Assembly: GCA_018882835.1 (NCBI GenBank)
Contig: VERE01000013.1
Location: forward strand, 1-64,000
DNA length: 64,000 nt
From: Limnohabitans sp.
Lineage (GTDB): Bacteria; Pseudomonadota; Gammaproteobacteria; Burkholderiales; Burkholderiaceae_C
Direction: 5' to 3'
Shown here: positions 20,051 to 29,463 of the stretch, piece by piece
Numbering within the stretch: position 1 is the stretch's first letter
Layout: each line of letters opens with the position of its first letter
The notes under the pieces: generated by a model
The model's input: only the letters and a program-made list of their open reading frames with translations
Database searches by the model: none
Told to the model about the DNA's origin: nothing
Program-made: the position numbers and the translations under genes

Positions 20051-21145
20051 TCAAGGAATCAGCGAAAGAGCCTGCAAATAGGCAGGATCGGTCATCAAAT
20101 CGTCCCAACGGGGGCTGGGTGCGCGCGGCAACAAGGCCAGGCGACGGTGCTCGCTGGCCTCACTGGCTTGCCAGCGGCCCTTGAGCAAGGTTTCCGACAG
20201 GCCTTGCAGCAAGTCATCCACGGCACGCCCCTGGCCTTCACTGGTGGGCAAACTTTGGTTGCACAGCAACACCAAATCACAGCCAGCATTCAAGGCGGCC
20301 ACCGCAGCCTCGGTGTAGGACACTACCTGGCCATTCAAGCGGCGGGCGCCTTCCATGGACAGATCGTCCGAAAAAATGGCGCCATCAAAGCCCAGTTGGT
20401 GACGCAAGATGTCTTGCAGCCATCGCTGCGAAAAACCCGCCGGCAAGGCATCGACCTTGGGGTAAATCACATGCGCGGGCATGATGCTGGTCAAGGTGTT
20501 TTGCAAACCTTCGTAGGGGAAGGCATCGTCGGCCAGGATGGCTTTGAGAGTGCGTTTGTCCACCGGAATTTCGGTGTGCGAATCGGCTTTGACAAACCCA
20601 TGCCCGGGAAAGTGTTTGCCGCAGTTGGCCATGCCCGCTTGCAACAGGCCCTGAATGAGGCATCGCGCGAGGGCACTGACGATGCGAGGGTCACGGTGAA
20701 AAGCGCGGTCGCCAATGACACCGCTTTCTCCGTGGTCCAGGTCCAGCACCGGCGTGAAACTGAAGTCAACCCCGCAGGCGCGCAACTCGGATGCCAACAC
20801 AAAGCCGCAAGCGGTGGCCGAGCGCATGGCGTTCAAGGCAGCACGGCCTTCGGGCCCCGCATCGGGTTGCATCCATTGCCTCCCCAGGCTGCGCATGGGG
20901 GGCAAATGGGTCATGCCATCCGAACGAAAACGCTGCACGCGACCACCTTCATGGTCCACGCAAATCAGCAAGTCCTGGCGCACGCGCTTGATGGACTGGC
21001 ACAGGGCCGTGAGTTGCGAGCGATTTTCCCAATTGCGGGAAAACAAAATGATGCCGCCAGTCAGCGGATGGGCCAAGCGGCGCCGGTCCAGCGCCGTGAG
21101 TGAGGTGCCAGCAATGTCAAGAATAAGCGGTGCGTGATGGGTCAT
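20051..21145 (-). CDS. nagZ: beta-N-acetylhexosaminidase
   Basis: Cytoplasmic glycoside hydrolase family 3 enzyme of peptidoglycan recycling, removing GlcNAc from anhydromuropeptides. 364 residues, no signal peptide. The family signature [18 protein letters not shown] carries the catalytic-loop Asp-His, with [14 protein letters not shown] and a later [10 protein letters not shown] holding the nucleophile Asp. Its start overlaps the acpS stop by 4 bp in a pdxJ-acpS-nagZ operon. Confidence 0.95.
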   Translation of the reverse strand: MTHHAPLILDIAGTSLTALDRRRLAHPLTGGIILFSRNWENRSQLTALCQSIKRVRQDLLICVDHEGGRVQRFRSDGMTHLPPMRSLGRQWMQPDAGPEGRAALNAMRSATACGFVLASELRACGVDFSFTPVLDLDHGESGVIGDRAFHRDPRIVSALARCLIQGLLQAGMANCGKHFPGHGFVKADSHTEIPVDKRTLKAILADDAFPYEGLQNTLTSIMPAHVIYPKVDALPAGFSQRWLQDILRHQLGFDGAIFSDDLSMEGARRLNGQVVSYTEAAVAALNAGCDLVLLCNQSLPTSEGQGRAVDDLLQGLSETLLKGRWQASEASEHRRLALLPRAPSPRWDDLMTDPAYLQALSLIP

Positions 21146-21549
21146 GCAGCGAGTTTATCGCGCTGCTCGACCACCACAAAGCTGGCGGCGTAATCGGTTT
21201 CGTCGGTCACGCTGACGCGTGCGACCAAGCCGCGCTCTTCACACCAGGCTTTGAGCACGCCATGCAACACCACGTAGGGCTCACCCGTGGGATGCTTGGC
21301 AATCTCGCACAAGCGCCAGGTCATGGGCATGCGCATGCCCATGCCAATGGCTTTGCTGAAAGCCTCTTTGGCAGAGAACCGTGTCGCCAGATAACGCACG
21401 CCGCGCTCGGGCCAGCGCGCACTGCGCTGTCGCCAGGTGGTGAGTTCGGCCTCTGACAAAATTTTTTCAGCGAAACGCTCGCCATGCCGCTCCAGCGACG
21501 CACGGATGCGGCGGATGTCACAGATGTCGGTGCCGATGCCGTAAATCAT
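21142..21549 (-). CDS. acpS: holo-[acyl-carrier-protein] synthase
   Basis: Transfers 4'-phosphopantetheine from CoA to ACP. 135 residues. [31 protein letters not shown] holds the metal-binding Asp, and [14 protein letters not shown] the conserved Glu-Lys pair. Overlaps pdxJ (ATGA) upstream and nagZ downstream. Confidence 0.95.
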   Translation of the reverse strand: MIYGIGTDICDIRRIRASLERHGERFAEKILSEAELTTWRQRSARWPERGVRYLATRFSAKEAFSKAIGMGMRMPMTWRLCEIAKHPTGEPYVVLHGVLKAWCEERGLVARVSVTDETDYAASFVVVEQRDKLAA

Positions 21550-22289
21550 GAGGCGTCAGTGGGCATGCAGGCCAGATAGGCCTGGATGGTTTGCGCATAG
21601 CCCATCTCGAGCGCATCGGCGATCAGGGCGTGTCCGATCGACACCTCCTTGACGCCTTTAACGCCTCGCAAGAAATCTTGCAGATTCAAACGGTTCAAGT
21701 CGTGGCCTGCATTCACCTCCAACCCCACGTCCAGCGCGGCTTGGGCGCTGTCACGGTACTGCGCCAGCACTTGCGCTTGCTGTGGCGTGCCATGGGCTTG
21801 CGCATAGGGCTCGGTGTACAGCTCGACCCGGTCGGCACCCACGTCCCGGGCCGCAGCCATTTGTGAAGGCTCGGGGTCCATGAACAAGCTGACGCGAACA
21901 CCTGCAGCCTTGGCTTGCGCTATCAAGGGGCGCAAACGCTCAGCGTCGTCGGGAAAGCGCCAGCCGTGATCGCTGGTGAACTGCCCCTCGCCGTCAGGCA
22001 CAAACGTGGCTTGGTGCGGCTTGAGCGCCAGCACAAAGTCCATCAAGTTGTGGAACGGGTTGCCTTCAATGTTGAACTCGCGATCGGGCCATTGCTGCAA
22101 CAGGTCGTGCAGCGCATGCACATCTTCGGCGCGAATGTGTCGGGCGTCCGGCCGAGGGTGCACGGTGATGCCTTGCGCACCAGCCGCCAGGCACAACTGC
22201 GCTGCGCGCGTGACGCTTGGAATACCCAGGTGGCGCGTGTTGCGCACCAAAGCCACTTTGTTGAGGTTCACAGAAAGAGCCGTTTTCAT
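21546..22289 (-). CDS. pdxJ: pyridoxine 5'-phosphate synthase
   Basis: TIM-barrel enzyme closing the pyridoxine ring in DXP-dependent vitamin B6 synthesis. 247 residues. Starts [22 protein letters not shown]; conserved [52 protein letters not shown], and [13 protein letters not shown]. The ATG at 22289 fits the family; 42 bp of open frame upstream is not homologous. Confidence 0.95.
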   Translation of the reverse strand: MKTALSVNLNKVALVRNTRHLGIPSVTRAAQLCLAAGAQGITVHPRPDARHIRAEDVHALHDLLQQWPDREFNIEGNPFHNLMDFVLALKPHQATFVPDGEGQFTSDHGWRFPDDAERLRPLIAQAKAAGVRVSLFMDPEPSQMAAARDVGADRVELYTEPYAQAHGTPQQAQVLAQYRDSAQAALDVGLEVNAGHDLNRLNLQDFLRGVKGVKEVSIGHALIADALEMGYAQTIQAYLACMPTDAS

Positions 22290-22448
22290 AGCGTGATTGT
22301 CCCGCGAATTCAGCCTTTTAGAAAAAAGCATGCGTTTTCATCAAAAGCGGCTATACTCCTCCAAGTGCTTTCAATCTTTAGGCACTGCCGACACCCGTCG
22401 CCCACGTTGTTCTGCTGAGCACCAGACAACCGATTTATCTTCGCTCTC

Positions 22449-22472
22449 TGCAAGCCGATTTCAATGCTTGCA
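22449..22472 (+). promoter_or_regulatory. stem-loop just before a small ORF
   Basis: TGCAAGC and GCTTGCA are perfect 7-bp arms around a 10-base loop, ending 7 bp before the ATG at 22480. In the RNA the stem would cover the normal ribosome-binding position. A TATACT hexamer at 22352-22357 could be the promoter -10, which would give a leader of more than 100 nt. Translational control, for example by temperature, is an inference. Confidence 0.4.
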
Positions 22473-22479
22473 CCTTTTC

Positions 22480-22719
22480 ATGACTTCTGTTTCCGATATT
22501 TCCATCCCTATGGGCAAATACGTCGTTTCGCCCTCGACACAGCAGACCGACAGCGGTGACTTCCGCGCTTCGATCACCATCAGCAGTGGGCGCGGCGCGA
22601 GCTCGCACCACCGCATTTACCGATTCAACCCGAGCTTCAAAACGCGCGAAGACGCGCGTCTTTATGCCATCAGACAAGGCTGGGCGCACACCAGCGCCGA
22701 CGCCAACCCCATGTGCTGA
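22480..22719 (+). CDS. conserved small hypothetical protein
   Basis: 79 residues starting MTSVSDISIPMGKYVVSPS, with ASITISSGRGASSHHRIYRFNPSFKTREDARLYAIRQGWAH in the middle. The pattern suggests a small alpha/beta domain; family not recognised. The ATG at 22480 is chosen because the upstream frame lacks similar composition and the stem-loop at 22449-22472 ends just before it. It precedes the RRM gene by 105 bp on the same strand. Confidence 0.6.
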   Translation: MTSVSDISIPMGKYVVSPSTQQTDSGDFRASITISSGRGASSHHRIYRFNPSFKTREDARLYAIRQGWAHTSADANPMC

Positions 22720-22824
22720 TCCCGTTGGGGTTGGCACTTTTCTCGCGGGATCTTCCAAGAAACCGCTTCTCCCTGCGCATCAGACTGGTTGACAGGCTGT
22801 GCGCTTTCTCTGAAAGGCTCTGAC

Positions 22825-23139
22825 ATGAGCAGCAAAATTTACGTGGGCAACCTGCCCTATTCCATTGACGACGCTAGCCTGCGTCAAAATTTCTCTGAAT
22901 TTGGCGGCGTACAGTCGGCCAAAGTCATGATGGACCGCGACACCGGGCGCTCCAAGGGTTTCGGCTTTGTCGAAATGTCCTCGCCCGAAGAAGCGGAAGC
23001 CGCCATCAAAGGCCTGAATGGCATGTCGGTGGGCGGTCGCTCCATCGTCGTGAACATTTCACGCCCCAAGGAGCCCGGCACGGGCTATGGCAACGGCGGT
23101 GGTGGCGGTGGCTACCGAGGCGAGCGCAGCCGCTACTGA
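22825..23139 (+). CDS. RRM-domain RNA-binding protein
   Basis: 104 residues, a single RNA-recognition motif plus a Gly/Arg tail. RNP2 is KIYVGNLPY near residue 4, RNP1 is KGFGFVEM near 46-53, and the tail reads GYGNGGGGGGYRGERSRY. Such Gly-rich RRM proteins in bacteria are often cold-induced RNA chaperones. The ATG at 22825 is preceded by AAAGG; 12 upstream in-frame codons are unlike the family. A strong terminator follows. Confidence 0.9.
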   Translation: MSSKIYVGNLPYSIDDASLRQNFSEFGGVQSAKVMMDRDTGRSKGFGFVEMSSPEEAEAAIKGLNGMSVGGRSIVVNISRPKEPGTGYGNGGGGGGYRGERSRY

Positions 23140-23159
23140 TCGGCGGGTGTTTCACCTAC

Positions 23160-23187
23160 AAAAAAACCGGCCTAGGCCGGTTTTTTT
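23160..23187. terminator. bidirectional Rho-independent terminator
   Basis: A self-complementary 28-bp block: A7, then ACCGG-type GC arms around CCTAGG, then T7. With A-run and T-run on both sides it should terminate the RRM transcript (+) and the converging icd transcript (-). Confidence 0.9.
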
Positions 23188-23202
23188 GTGCGCGCCGCAG
23201 TC

Positions 23203-25437
23203 TCAGTGGGCAGCGTCAATGATGGCGTTCAGCGTGGCGCTGGGACGCATCACAGCAGTGACCTTCTGCTTGTCCAGAATGTAATAGCCGCCGATGTCGG
23301 CCGGCTTGCCTTGCACTGCGCGCAGCTCATCGACGATCTTCTGCTCGTTGTCCGTCAGCGCCTTGGCCACCTTGGCGAAATGCGCCTGCAGCTCTTTGTC
23401 TTGCGTCTGCGCGGCCAGTTCCTGGGCCCAGTACATCGCCAGATAGAACTGGCTGCCACGGTTGTCCAACTCGCCGGTCTTGGGCGAAGGGCTCTTGCTG
23501 TGGTCCAGCAGCTGGCCTGTTGCCGCATCCAGAGTTTTCGCGAGCAATTTGGCTTTCTCATTGCCGGTCTTGATACCCAGGTCTTCGATCGACACGGCCA
23601 GGGCCATGAACTCTCCCAGCGAGTCCCAACGCAAGTGGTTTTCCTCCACCAACTGCTGCACGTGCTTGGGGGCGGAGCCGCCAGCGCCCGTCTCGTACAT
23701 GCCACCGCCCGCCATCAGGGGCACGATGGACAACATCTTGGCGCTGGTGCCCAGCTCCATGATGGGGAACAGGTCGGTGAGGTAGTCGCGCAAAATGTTG
23801 CCGGTGACCGAAATGGTGTCCAAACCGCGAACCACACGCTCCAGGGTGAAGCGCATGGCGCGAACCTGGGACATCACTTGAATGTCCAGGCCCTGGGTGT
23901 CATGCTCTTTGAGATAGGTGTTGACCTTCTTGATCAACTCGTTCTCGTGGGGACGGTACGGGTCCAGCCAGAACACGGCGGTCATGCCGGAATTGCGGGC
24001 ACGGTTGACGGCCAGCTTGACCCAGTCGCGAATGGCAGCGTCCTTGACCTGGCACATGCGCCAGATGTCGCCCTCTTCCACATTCTGGCTCAGCAGCACT
24101 TCACCGGTGGCGATGTCCACGATGTTGGCCACGCCAGCCTCGGCGATTTCAAAGGTCTTGTCGTGCGAGCCATACTCTTCTGCCTGCTGGGCCATCAAGC
24201 CCACGTTGGGCACCGTGCCCATGGTCTTGGGATCGAAGTTGCCATGCCATTTGCAGAAGTTGATCATCTCTTGGTAGATGCGGGCAAAGGTGCTCTCCGG
24301 CATCACCGCCTTGACGTCTTTCAGGCGGCCATCGGCGCCCCACATCTTGCCGCCGTTGCGAATCATGGCGGGCATGGAGGCGTCCACAATGACGTCGTTG
24401 GGCGAATGGAAGTTGGTGATGCCCTTGGCCGAGTCCACCATGGCCAGTTCGGGGCGGTGCTCGTGGCAAGCGTGCAAGTCGCGCTTGATTTCTTCTTGCT
24501 TGGACTGGGGCAGCGTGGCGATTTTGTCGTACAGGTTGGCCATGCCGTTGTTCACGTTCACGCCCAACTCGTCGAACAGCTTGCCGTGCTTGGCAAACGC
24601 GTCTTTGTAGAAAATCTTGACGCAGTGGCCGAACACGATGGGGTGCGACACCTTCATCATGGTGGCCTTGACGTGCAGTGAGAACATCACGCCGGTTTTG
24701 TGCGCGTCTTCAATTTCTTTTTCATAGAACTCGCACAGCGCCTTCTTGCTCATGAACATGCTGTCGATGATCTCGCCTTGCAGCAAGGAAACCTTGGGCT
24801 TGAGCACCACAGTTTTACCGCTGCTGGTGACCAGCTCCATCTTGACATCACGTGCCTTGTCAATGGTCATCGACTTCTCGCCATGGTAGAAGTCGCCATG
24901 GTGCATGTGCGACACGTGGCTGCGCGAGGCCTGACTCCAGTCGGCCATGCTGTGCGGGTTCTTGCGTGCATAGTTCTTCACGGCCAGCGGCGCGCGGCGG
25001 TCAGAGTTGCCTTCACGCAGCACCGGGTTCACAGCCGAGCCCAGGCATTTGCCGTAGCGGGCGCGAATGGCTTTTTCTTCGTCGGTCTTGGGGTTCTCGG
25101 GGAACTCGGGCACCATATAACCCTTGGAGCGCAGTTCGCGAATGGCTGCCACCAACTGGTTCTGGGAAGCGCTGATGTTGGGCAACTTGATGATGTTGGT
25201 GTCGGGCTTGAGCGTCAGTCGGCCCAGTTCTGACAGGTTGTCGGGAACCTTTTGTTCCGCAGTCAGGAACTCGGGAAACTCGCCCAGAATGCGGCCTGCC
25301 ACAGAGATGTCGCTCTCTTCCACATGGATGCCGGCGGGCGCAGCGAAGGTTCGAATGATCGGCAAAAATGCATGTGTCGCCAGCAATGGAGCTTCATCGG
25401 TCAGCGTGTAAATGATTTTTGACTTGTCAGAGGCCAT
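23203..25437 (-). CDS. icd: isocitrate dehydrogenase (NADP), monomeric type
   Basis: Oxidises isocitrate to 2-oxoglutarate with NADP. 744 residues, the size of the monomeric IDH-II family and unrelated in length to the 415-residue dimeric enzyme. It starts [37 protein letters not shown]. Conserved stretches include [58 protein letters not shown] and [36 protein letters not shown]. Single gene; convergent with the RRM gene. Confidence 0.97.
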   Translation of the reverse strand: MASDKSKIIYTLTDEAPLLATHAFLPIIRTFAAPAGIHVEESDISVAGRILGEFPEFLTAEQKVPDNLSELGRLTLKPDTNIIKLPNISASQNQLVAAIRELRSKGYMVPEFPENPKTDEEKAIRARYGKCLGSAVNPVLREGNSDRRAPLAVKNYARKNPHSMADWSQASRSHVSHMHHGDFYHGEKSMTIDKARDVKMELVTSSGKTVVLKPKVSLLQGEIIDSMFMSKKALCEFYEKEIEDAHKTGVMFSLHVKATMMKVSHPIVFGHCVKIFYKDAFAKHGKLFDELGVNVNNGMANLYDKIATLPQSKQEEIKRDLHACHEHRPELAMVDSAKGITNFHSPNDVIVDASMPAMIRNGGKMWGADGRLKDVKAVMPESTFARIYQEMINFCKWHGNFDPKTMGTVPNVGLMAQQAEEYGSHDKTFEIAEAGVANIVDIATGEVLLSQNVEEGDIWRMCQVKDAAIRDWVKLAVNRARNSGMTAVFWLDPYRPHENELIKKVNTYLKEHDTQGLDIQVMSQVRAMRFTLERVVRGLDTISVTGNILRDYLTDLFPIMELGTSAKMLSIVPLMAGGGMYETGAGGSAPKHVQQLVEENHLRWDSLGEFMALAVSIEDLGIKTGNEKAKLLAKTLDAATGQLLDHSKSPSPKTGELDNRGSQFYLAMYWAQELAAQTQDKELQAHFAKVAKALTDNEQKIVDELRAVQGKPADIGGYYILDKQKVTAVMRPSATLNAIIDAAH

Positions 25438-25614
25438 GAATGTCTTCTTTCTTGTTAGTGACTGTACGAAAGTACTCTATTTTATCCGCTCAGGCAGCGA
25501 AACACCGGCCATTGTATTGACTCGCGGGCTTCACCCTGAAGTCTGCCAATCTGAACGGATGGAGCTGACCAGGCGCTGACTCCCGGGGTCGTTTGCGTCA
25601 CCTGCAATCCCCAG

Positions 25615-26106
25615 TTACTTTGAGAGTGCCGCCTCAGCCGATGAGTCTCGCATCAGGTTGATCAGAGCCTGCCGCGATTGCATGACATCCACCAGCGGGG
25701 AGCGTCTGGCCTCTTGGACTTCTTTTTCGGTGTAAGGCTGAAAACGCCCTGGGGGTGAGCGGCCAATGCCATCAATGAGCATCCAGTTGGTCACCTCGGC
25801 TATTTCGGCATCGGACAACGCAGACCCCATCACCCCCGGAACCTTGATCAAGAACTCACGCCCCCCAGGCACTTTCAAAAAATCGGCCATCGCTCGCAGG
25901 TCTGGCACTTGGGCCTGGCTGACGCCCCGCCCGTCCATGCCGTGACAGCCGGCGCAATGCAAGATGTAGGCACTGCGCGCTGAGTGGGTCTTGGCTTTGG
26001 ACTCCGCTTGCGAGCGTATGGGTGCCATGGTGCCCAAGGTACCTGCCTGCGATGTCATGAGGCAAGCGGCACAGCCTATGCTCCACAAGGCTGCCAGCCA
26101 CTTCAA
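25615..26106 (-). CDS. periplasmic c-type cytochrome (monoheme)
   Basis: 163 residues with a signal segment (WLAALWSIGCAACLMTSQAG) and one heme-binding motif CAGCH at about 51-55, with a likely Met ligand in VPGVMGSALSDAEIAEVTNWML. It starts with TTG at 26106, immediately after the stop of the preceding cytochrome gene, so it is the last gene of the amine-dehydrogenase operon. Probable role: electron transfer from the amine dehydrogenase. It has one heme and is too small to be the diheme enzyme MauG. Confidence 0.8.
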   Translation of the reverse strand: MKWLAALWSIGCAACLMTSQAGTLGTMAPIRSQAESKAKTHSARSAYILHCAGCHGMDGRGVSQAQVPDLRAMADFLKVPGGREFLIKVPGVMGSALSDAEIAEVTNWMLIDGIGRSPPGRFQPYTEKEVQEARRSPLVDVMQSRQALINLMRDSSAEAALSK

Positions 26107-26559
26107 TTACCTGGCTCCCAGAATACGCTGACGCAGCTGAAGAGAGCTCATCGGGCTGCCCGGATTGGCGCGCAGGGCGGCGACTTCTTCTGCACGGTAA
26201 GGTGCCCCCTGTGCGAAACCCTGCAAGGCTTGAACATGGTTCAGCAACTCAGCCATGTCTGCGTCGCTGATTTGTTCCGCCCAGGGCGGCATGCTTCCCA
26301 CGAAGTTCTGTGCGTTGACGGTGATGCGCCCTGCCAAGCCTTTCAAAACCACAAGCGGAAGGTAGGTTCTGTCTTGCGACAGTTTTTGCCAATGCTCGCC
26401 CTTGAGCGCCGGCGCCAATCCCACGGTGCCGCTGCCATCGGGCTGATGGCATGCACTGCAATGTTGTGCATAAACCTTGTCGCCTTGCGACCACGCAGCA
26501 AAACTCGCTGCCAGCAGCCACCCGGCCGCCAGCAGCCGCCCCACGAGGCAAAGCTTCAT
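26107..26559 (-). CDS. periplasmic c-type cytochrome (monoheme)
   Basis: 150 residues with a cleavable signal (about 1-24) and heme motif CSACH at 34-38; the sixth ligand is probably the Met in FVGSMPPWAE. The ATG at 26559 overlaps the aauA stop by 4 bp. In the characterised Alcaligenes faecalis aralkylamine dehydrogenase cluster, a small cytochrome gene is also recalled directly after the light-chain gene. Likely electron acceptor for the enzyme. Confidence 0.82.
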   Translation of the reverse strand: MKLCLVGRLLAAGWLLAASFAAWSQGDKVYAQHCSACHQPDGSGTVGLAPALKGEHWQKLSQDRTYLPLVVLKGLAGRITVNAQNFVGSMPPWAEQISDADMAELLNHVQALQGFAQGAPYRAEEVAALRANPGSPMSSLQLRQRILGAR

Positions 26560-27095
26560 GCCAACCCCACAATGATGGACGTGGTGCAATGAAACATCGG
26601 ACTGGTGTTGGCCATGCACCAGTTGATGTCGTTGTGAACTCCCAGCCGATAGCCCGGCCGCTCACGCTCGTTGTTGTTGCACAGGCATTCGCCACAGGAG
26701 CCCTTGCCACAACAGTCGTTGTAAGACACCAGGTACTGGCGGCCGTCCTGAGGGTTCAGGCAAGTGCCCACCCAGCTGACCTTGGAAGCCTCGGTGCCAG
26801 GTGGGCATTGGGTCAACGAACCACCGCAACAGGTGCACAGATAGCCATCAAAGGCGCAGTAACGCCAGTATTCGCACTGGGTGGGGTCCAGGCGCGGGTC
26901 TTTGGCCTTGGCAGCAGGTGCCGCCTGGGCCGACATGAACTGGCCACTGCGATCGAACGGCAACATGGGCAGCACGGCGCCCCCCACCAACGCCACGCCC
27001 AGCTTGCCAATCAAACTGCGGCGGCCCTGGGTGTGCGCAACCTGCCGCACGGCTTTTTCGGCTTGCCTGTCCAACAAACGTGTAAACCATTTCAT
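26556..27095 (-). CDS. aauA: aralkylamine (aromatic amine) dehydrogenase light chain, TTQ subunit
   Basis: Periplasmic catalytic subunit carrying tryptophan tryptophylquinone. 179 residues: a Tat-like leader (RRSLIGKLGVALVGGAV), then a Cys-rich domain. The TTQ precursors should be Trp108 (SWVGTC) and Trp159 (INWCMAN); Asp127 (SYNDCCG) matches the catalytic base and Asp83 the second conserved Asp. Each is offset by one from my recollection of the A. faecalis enzyme (109, 160, 128, 84). RERPGY, HND.NWCMAN and FHCTTS..VGLA match aralkylamine rather than methylamine dehydrogenase. The family deaminates phenylethylamines, tyramine and tryptamine. Confidence 0.88.
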   Translation of the reverse strand: MKWFTRLLDRQAEKAVRQVAHTQGRRSLIGKLGVALVGGAVLPMLPFDRSGQFMSAQAAPAAKAKDPRLDPTQCEYWRYCAFDGYLCTCCGGSLTQCPPGTEASKVSWVGTCLNPQDGRQYLVSYNDCCGKGSCGECLCNNNERERPGYRLGVHNDINWCMANTSPMFHCTTSIIVGLA

Positions 27096-27105
27096 GATTG
27101 TTCCT

Positions 27106-27696
27106 TCAAGCCGGGGAGCCGTTCAGATAGTGCTGAATCGTGGGGGTGTTCATGTCTTGCGCGTTCAACAGGCTGTCAAGTTGCTCACGAGAATTCACCA
27201 GACCCTTGGCCACCACGACACCTTGCCGGTTCAGCAAGACCGCATAGGGCAAGCGCGACACCCGGTAAGCCATGCCAAGCGGCTGCGAGAGCACGTAGGG
27301 AAAATCGCCCAGGCCTTGTTGTTGAATGAACTGCAAATGCTCGGCAGCTTCGCCATCACTGGCCAACACCACCTGAAGTTGTGCTTTCTCCGAGCCGCGC
27401 ACGGCCTTCAAGACGGGCAGCAATTTTTTGCAAACGGGGCAGGTCGGCGAAAGGAAGAACACCATTTGCGACAACGCCTGGTGGCCACCGATCTGAACGG
27501 TTTCGGATTGAATGCCCGTGAGCTGAAAGACTTCACTCTCGGCACCCACAGCGGGCCCCGCATCGGTCACCAAGGCTCCCATGGGCGCCACGCGCTCGAA
27601 CAACACCCCGACCTGGCGCGACAGGGCCCACACCAAAATTGCCAGGACGATGACCGCCACCCACAGCAGGATGACAGACACTGTCAATGAATCCAT
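27106..27696 (-). CDS. aauD: thioredoxin-fold maturation protein of TTQ amine dehydrogenase (MauD/AauD-like)
   Basis: 196 residues: one N-terminal membrane helix (about 5-27) and a periplasmic thioredoxin-like domain with CPVC at residues 86-89 (FFLSPTCPVCKKLLPVLKAV). MauD-type proteins are needed to form the many disulfides of the light chain. The ATG at 27696, after GGGAGAAC, overlaps the aauE end by 13 bp. Confidence 0.85.
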   Translation of the reverse strand: MDSLTVSVILLWVAVIVLAILVWALSRQVGVLFERVAPMGALVTDAGPAVGAESEVFQLTGIQSETVQIGGHQALSQMVFFLSPTCPVCKKLLPVLKAVRGSEKAQLQVVLASDGEAAEHLQFIQQQGLGDFPYVLSQPLGMAYRVSRLPYAVLLNRQGVVVAKGLVNSREQLDSLLNAQDMNTPTIQHYLNGSPA

Positions 27697-28208
27697 GAAG
27701 TTCTCCCTCGCAACACTTGGTGAATGGCAGCGTAAAGCACCCCGCCCAACAAAACCGCAAATACCGCCAACACCGCATCCAGGCGGCCTAACTCGCCAGC
27801 CGAGACGGGCAGCAGCAACAGAAAAGACCCGCAGGCCAGGGCAAGGTTTCGCAGCACCAACCCCCACGACACAGGCAGGCTTTGAGAGCCGCCACAGCCG
27901 CAGTCCACAAGGCGTCCATTCAGTTGCTGCCATGCCATGGCCAGGGCATAGATCAGCAACAACGAGCCTGCAGCCAACGCACCGAACGCACGCCAAGGGC
28001 TCATCAGCAAAACGCCGGTAAGCGCCTCGGACAGCGCAATCCCCCAAGCCAGGATGGGAAGCAGCAGTTGAGGCACGCCATAACCTGCCAGTTGATGCTC
28101 AAACAAAAAGCGATCGCTCAACTTGCTGTAGGCGGCATGTACAAAGAGCCACATCAGCGCACCGCTCAGACACAAGGACAGAAAAGGGGAAAGCGAGATC
28201 TCAGTCAT
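27684..28208 (-). CDS. aauE: integral membrane maturation protein (MauE/AauE-like)
   Basis: 174 residues with four or five hydrophobic segments and a CGCGG motif (LVDCGCGGSQSLPVSWGLVLRN) typical of MauE/DoxX-like proteins. With AauD it supports light-chain disulfide formation or export. The ATG at 28208 overlaps the aauB stop; an earlier in-frame start lies inside aauB. Confidence 0.83.
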   Translation of the reverse strand: MTEISLSPFLSLCLSGALMWLFVHAAYSKLSDRFLFEHQLAGYGVPQLLLPILAWGIALSEALTGVLLMSPWRAFGALAAGSLLLIYALAMAWQQLNGRLVDCGCGGSQSLPVSWGLVLRNLALACGSFLLLLPVSAGELGRLDAVLAVFAVLLGGVLYAAIHQVLRGRTSWIH

Positions 28209-29385
28209 GCGATTCCAGATGCATGGATGCCTCTCCTGCTTTGGCCACCTGACTGAGCGTTTTGCCTGGGCGGGCCCCTTGCCATTTCCAGACAAACATG
28301 CCGCCCTTCTCGCCATCGATGGCGTGCAAGCGTTCGCCCGAACGGGAGAAAGACAGCGCAATCACACTGTGACCCGGGACACTGCTCAGGCGCTTGCCGT
28401 TGGTGAGGTCAACGGTCCAAAGCGCCTGGGCGGGTCGCTTGTGAGAGCCTTCGCCACCCTGGCTGTGCATGGCCAACACAGCGCGCTTGCCATCGGGGTG
28501 AACGGCAAAATTTTGATAGCCGCCAGGACGCCAGCCTTTGGCCTGCGACCCAGCGTCAACCAAGCGCCAAGCCTGGCGTTTGATGGCCACAGGACCACCC
28601 AAATCCAGCTCGGTCATGACCCCTTTGAAAGACAAAAACCAATAACGATCCTGAATTTGCTCGGCATGGTGAAACCATGCGTCTTCATCCGGGTCAAACA
28701 GCTTTTCGCTGACTTGTCGCTCTGTGACCTGGCCTTGCTCGTTGAGCGTGACCGTTGCCACTTTGCCATCGCCACACAACATGGAGAACCGCATGGGATG
28801 TGTCGCCGCTGGCAACACGCCCCAACATCCGGGCGTAGAAACTTCGGTCAGCACCTTGCGTTGCAACAAATCGACCACAGTGATGGACGTTGCTGGCGTC
28901 GCGTTTTGCACCAGCACCCACTGGCCATTGCTGTTGGCTCTGACCAAACCGCGGTAATTCAGAGCCTGCGCACGCTTGGGTGGCAAGATCACTTCGTATT
29001 TGAAGTCCAGGCTGTCGGTGCCATGAACCTCCAGCACATCGGTCCGCTCGCCACGGGTGCTGCGACTCAGGTGGGTGGTGGCCACATAGAGTTCTTTGGC
29101 CTGCGGGTTGACCGTGAAATTACCCGCATAGGCCGTCGAAACCATGCCCAGAAACTTGCCTTGCAAGGCATCGAAGACGCGTATGCGCCCATCTGAAATA
29201 TGACTGATCGCGACATCCGCCACGTAAACACGCGCCTGCAATGCCGGATCGAGGCTGCTCGTTCCCAGCGTTTCAGCTGCCAAGGGGGGCGTTGCTTGGG
29301 CCAACACCGAAGCCGATAGGGCCGCCCCCAAGCCGCCCATCAGCCAGCGGCTCGCGTGTCGATCACCCCTTTTCACAGTCCCCAT
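28201..29385 (-). CDS. aauB: aralkylamine dehydrogenase heavy chain
   Basis: Periplasmic beta-propeller subunit that forms the alpha2-beta2 enzyme with AauA. 394 residues with a signal region (MGGLGAALSASVLAQA, about 16-31). Segments such as FDALQGKFLGMVSTAYAG, LPPKRAQALNYRGL, LVQNATPATSI, GCWGVLP and WRPGGYQNF follow the aralkylamine dehydrogenase heavy chain closely as I recall it. First gene of the six-gene leftward operon. The ribosome site before the ATG at 29385 is weak. Confidence 0.88.
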   Translation of the reverse strand: MGTVKRGDRHASRWLMGGLGAALSASVLAQATPPLAAETLGTSSLDPALQARVYVADVAISHISDGRIRVFDALQGKFLGMVSTAYAGNFTVNPQAKELYVATTHLSRSTRGERTDVLEVHGTDSLDFKYEVILPPKRAQALNYRGLVRANSNGQWVLVQNATPATSITVVDLLQRKVLTEVSTPGCWGVLPAATHPMRFSMLCGDGKVATVTLNEQGQVTERQVSEKLFDPDEDAWFHHAEQIQDRYWFLSFKGVMTELDLGGPVAIKRQAWRLVDAGSQAKGWRPGGYQNFAVHPDGKRAVLAMHSQGGEGSHKRPAQALWTVDLTNGKRLSSVPGHSVIALSFSRSGERLHAIDGEKGGMFVWKWQGARPGKTLSQVAKAGEASMHLESHD

Positions 29386-29463
29386 AACCTTGCCCCTTTG
29401 GTTTCAGCGCAAAGTTTGCAGGCTGGGCCCTCTGAACGCCTTAGGTAAAAACCCGGGGCAGCG

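Noticed and set aside
22297-22479. N-terminal extension of the 79-residue gene
   Set aside because: Composition is irregular and the frame runs through the probable promoter and leader; the ATG at 22480 is simpler.
23188-24681. Long plus-strand frame antisense to icd
   Set aside because: Covers conserved icd codons; the protein is low-complexity and matches no family.
26556-29385. Calling the amine dehydrogenase a methylamine dehydrogenase (mau)
   Set aside because: Light-chain segments RERPGY, HNDINWCMAN and FHCTTSIIVGLA and heavy-chain LPPKRAQALNY follow aralkylamine dehydrogenase; no mauF, mauG, mauM, mauN or amicyanin gene is present.
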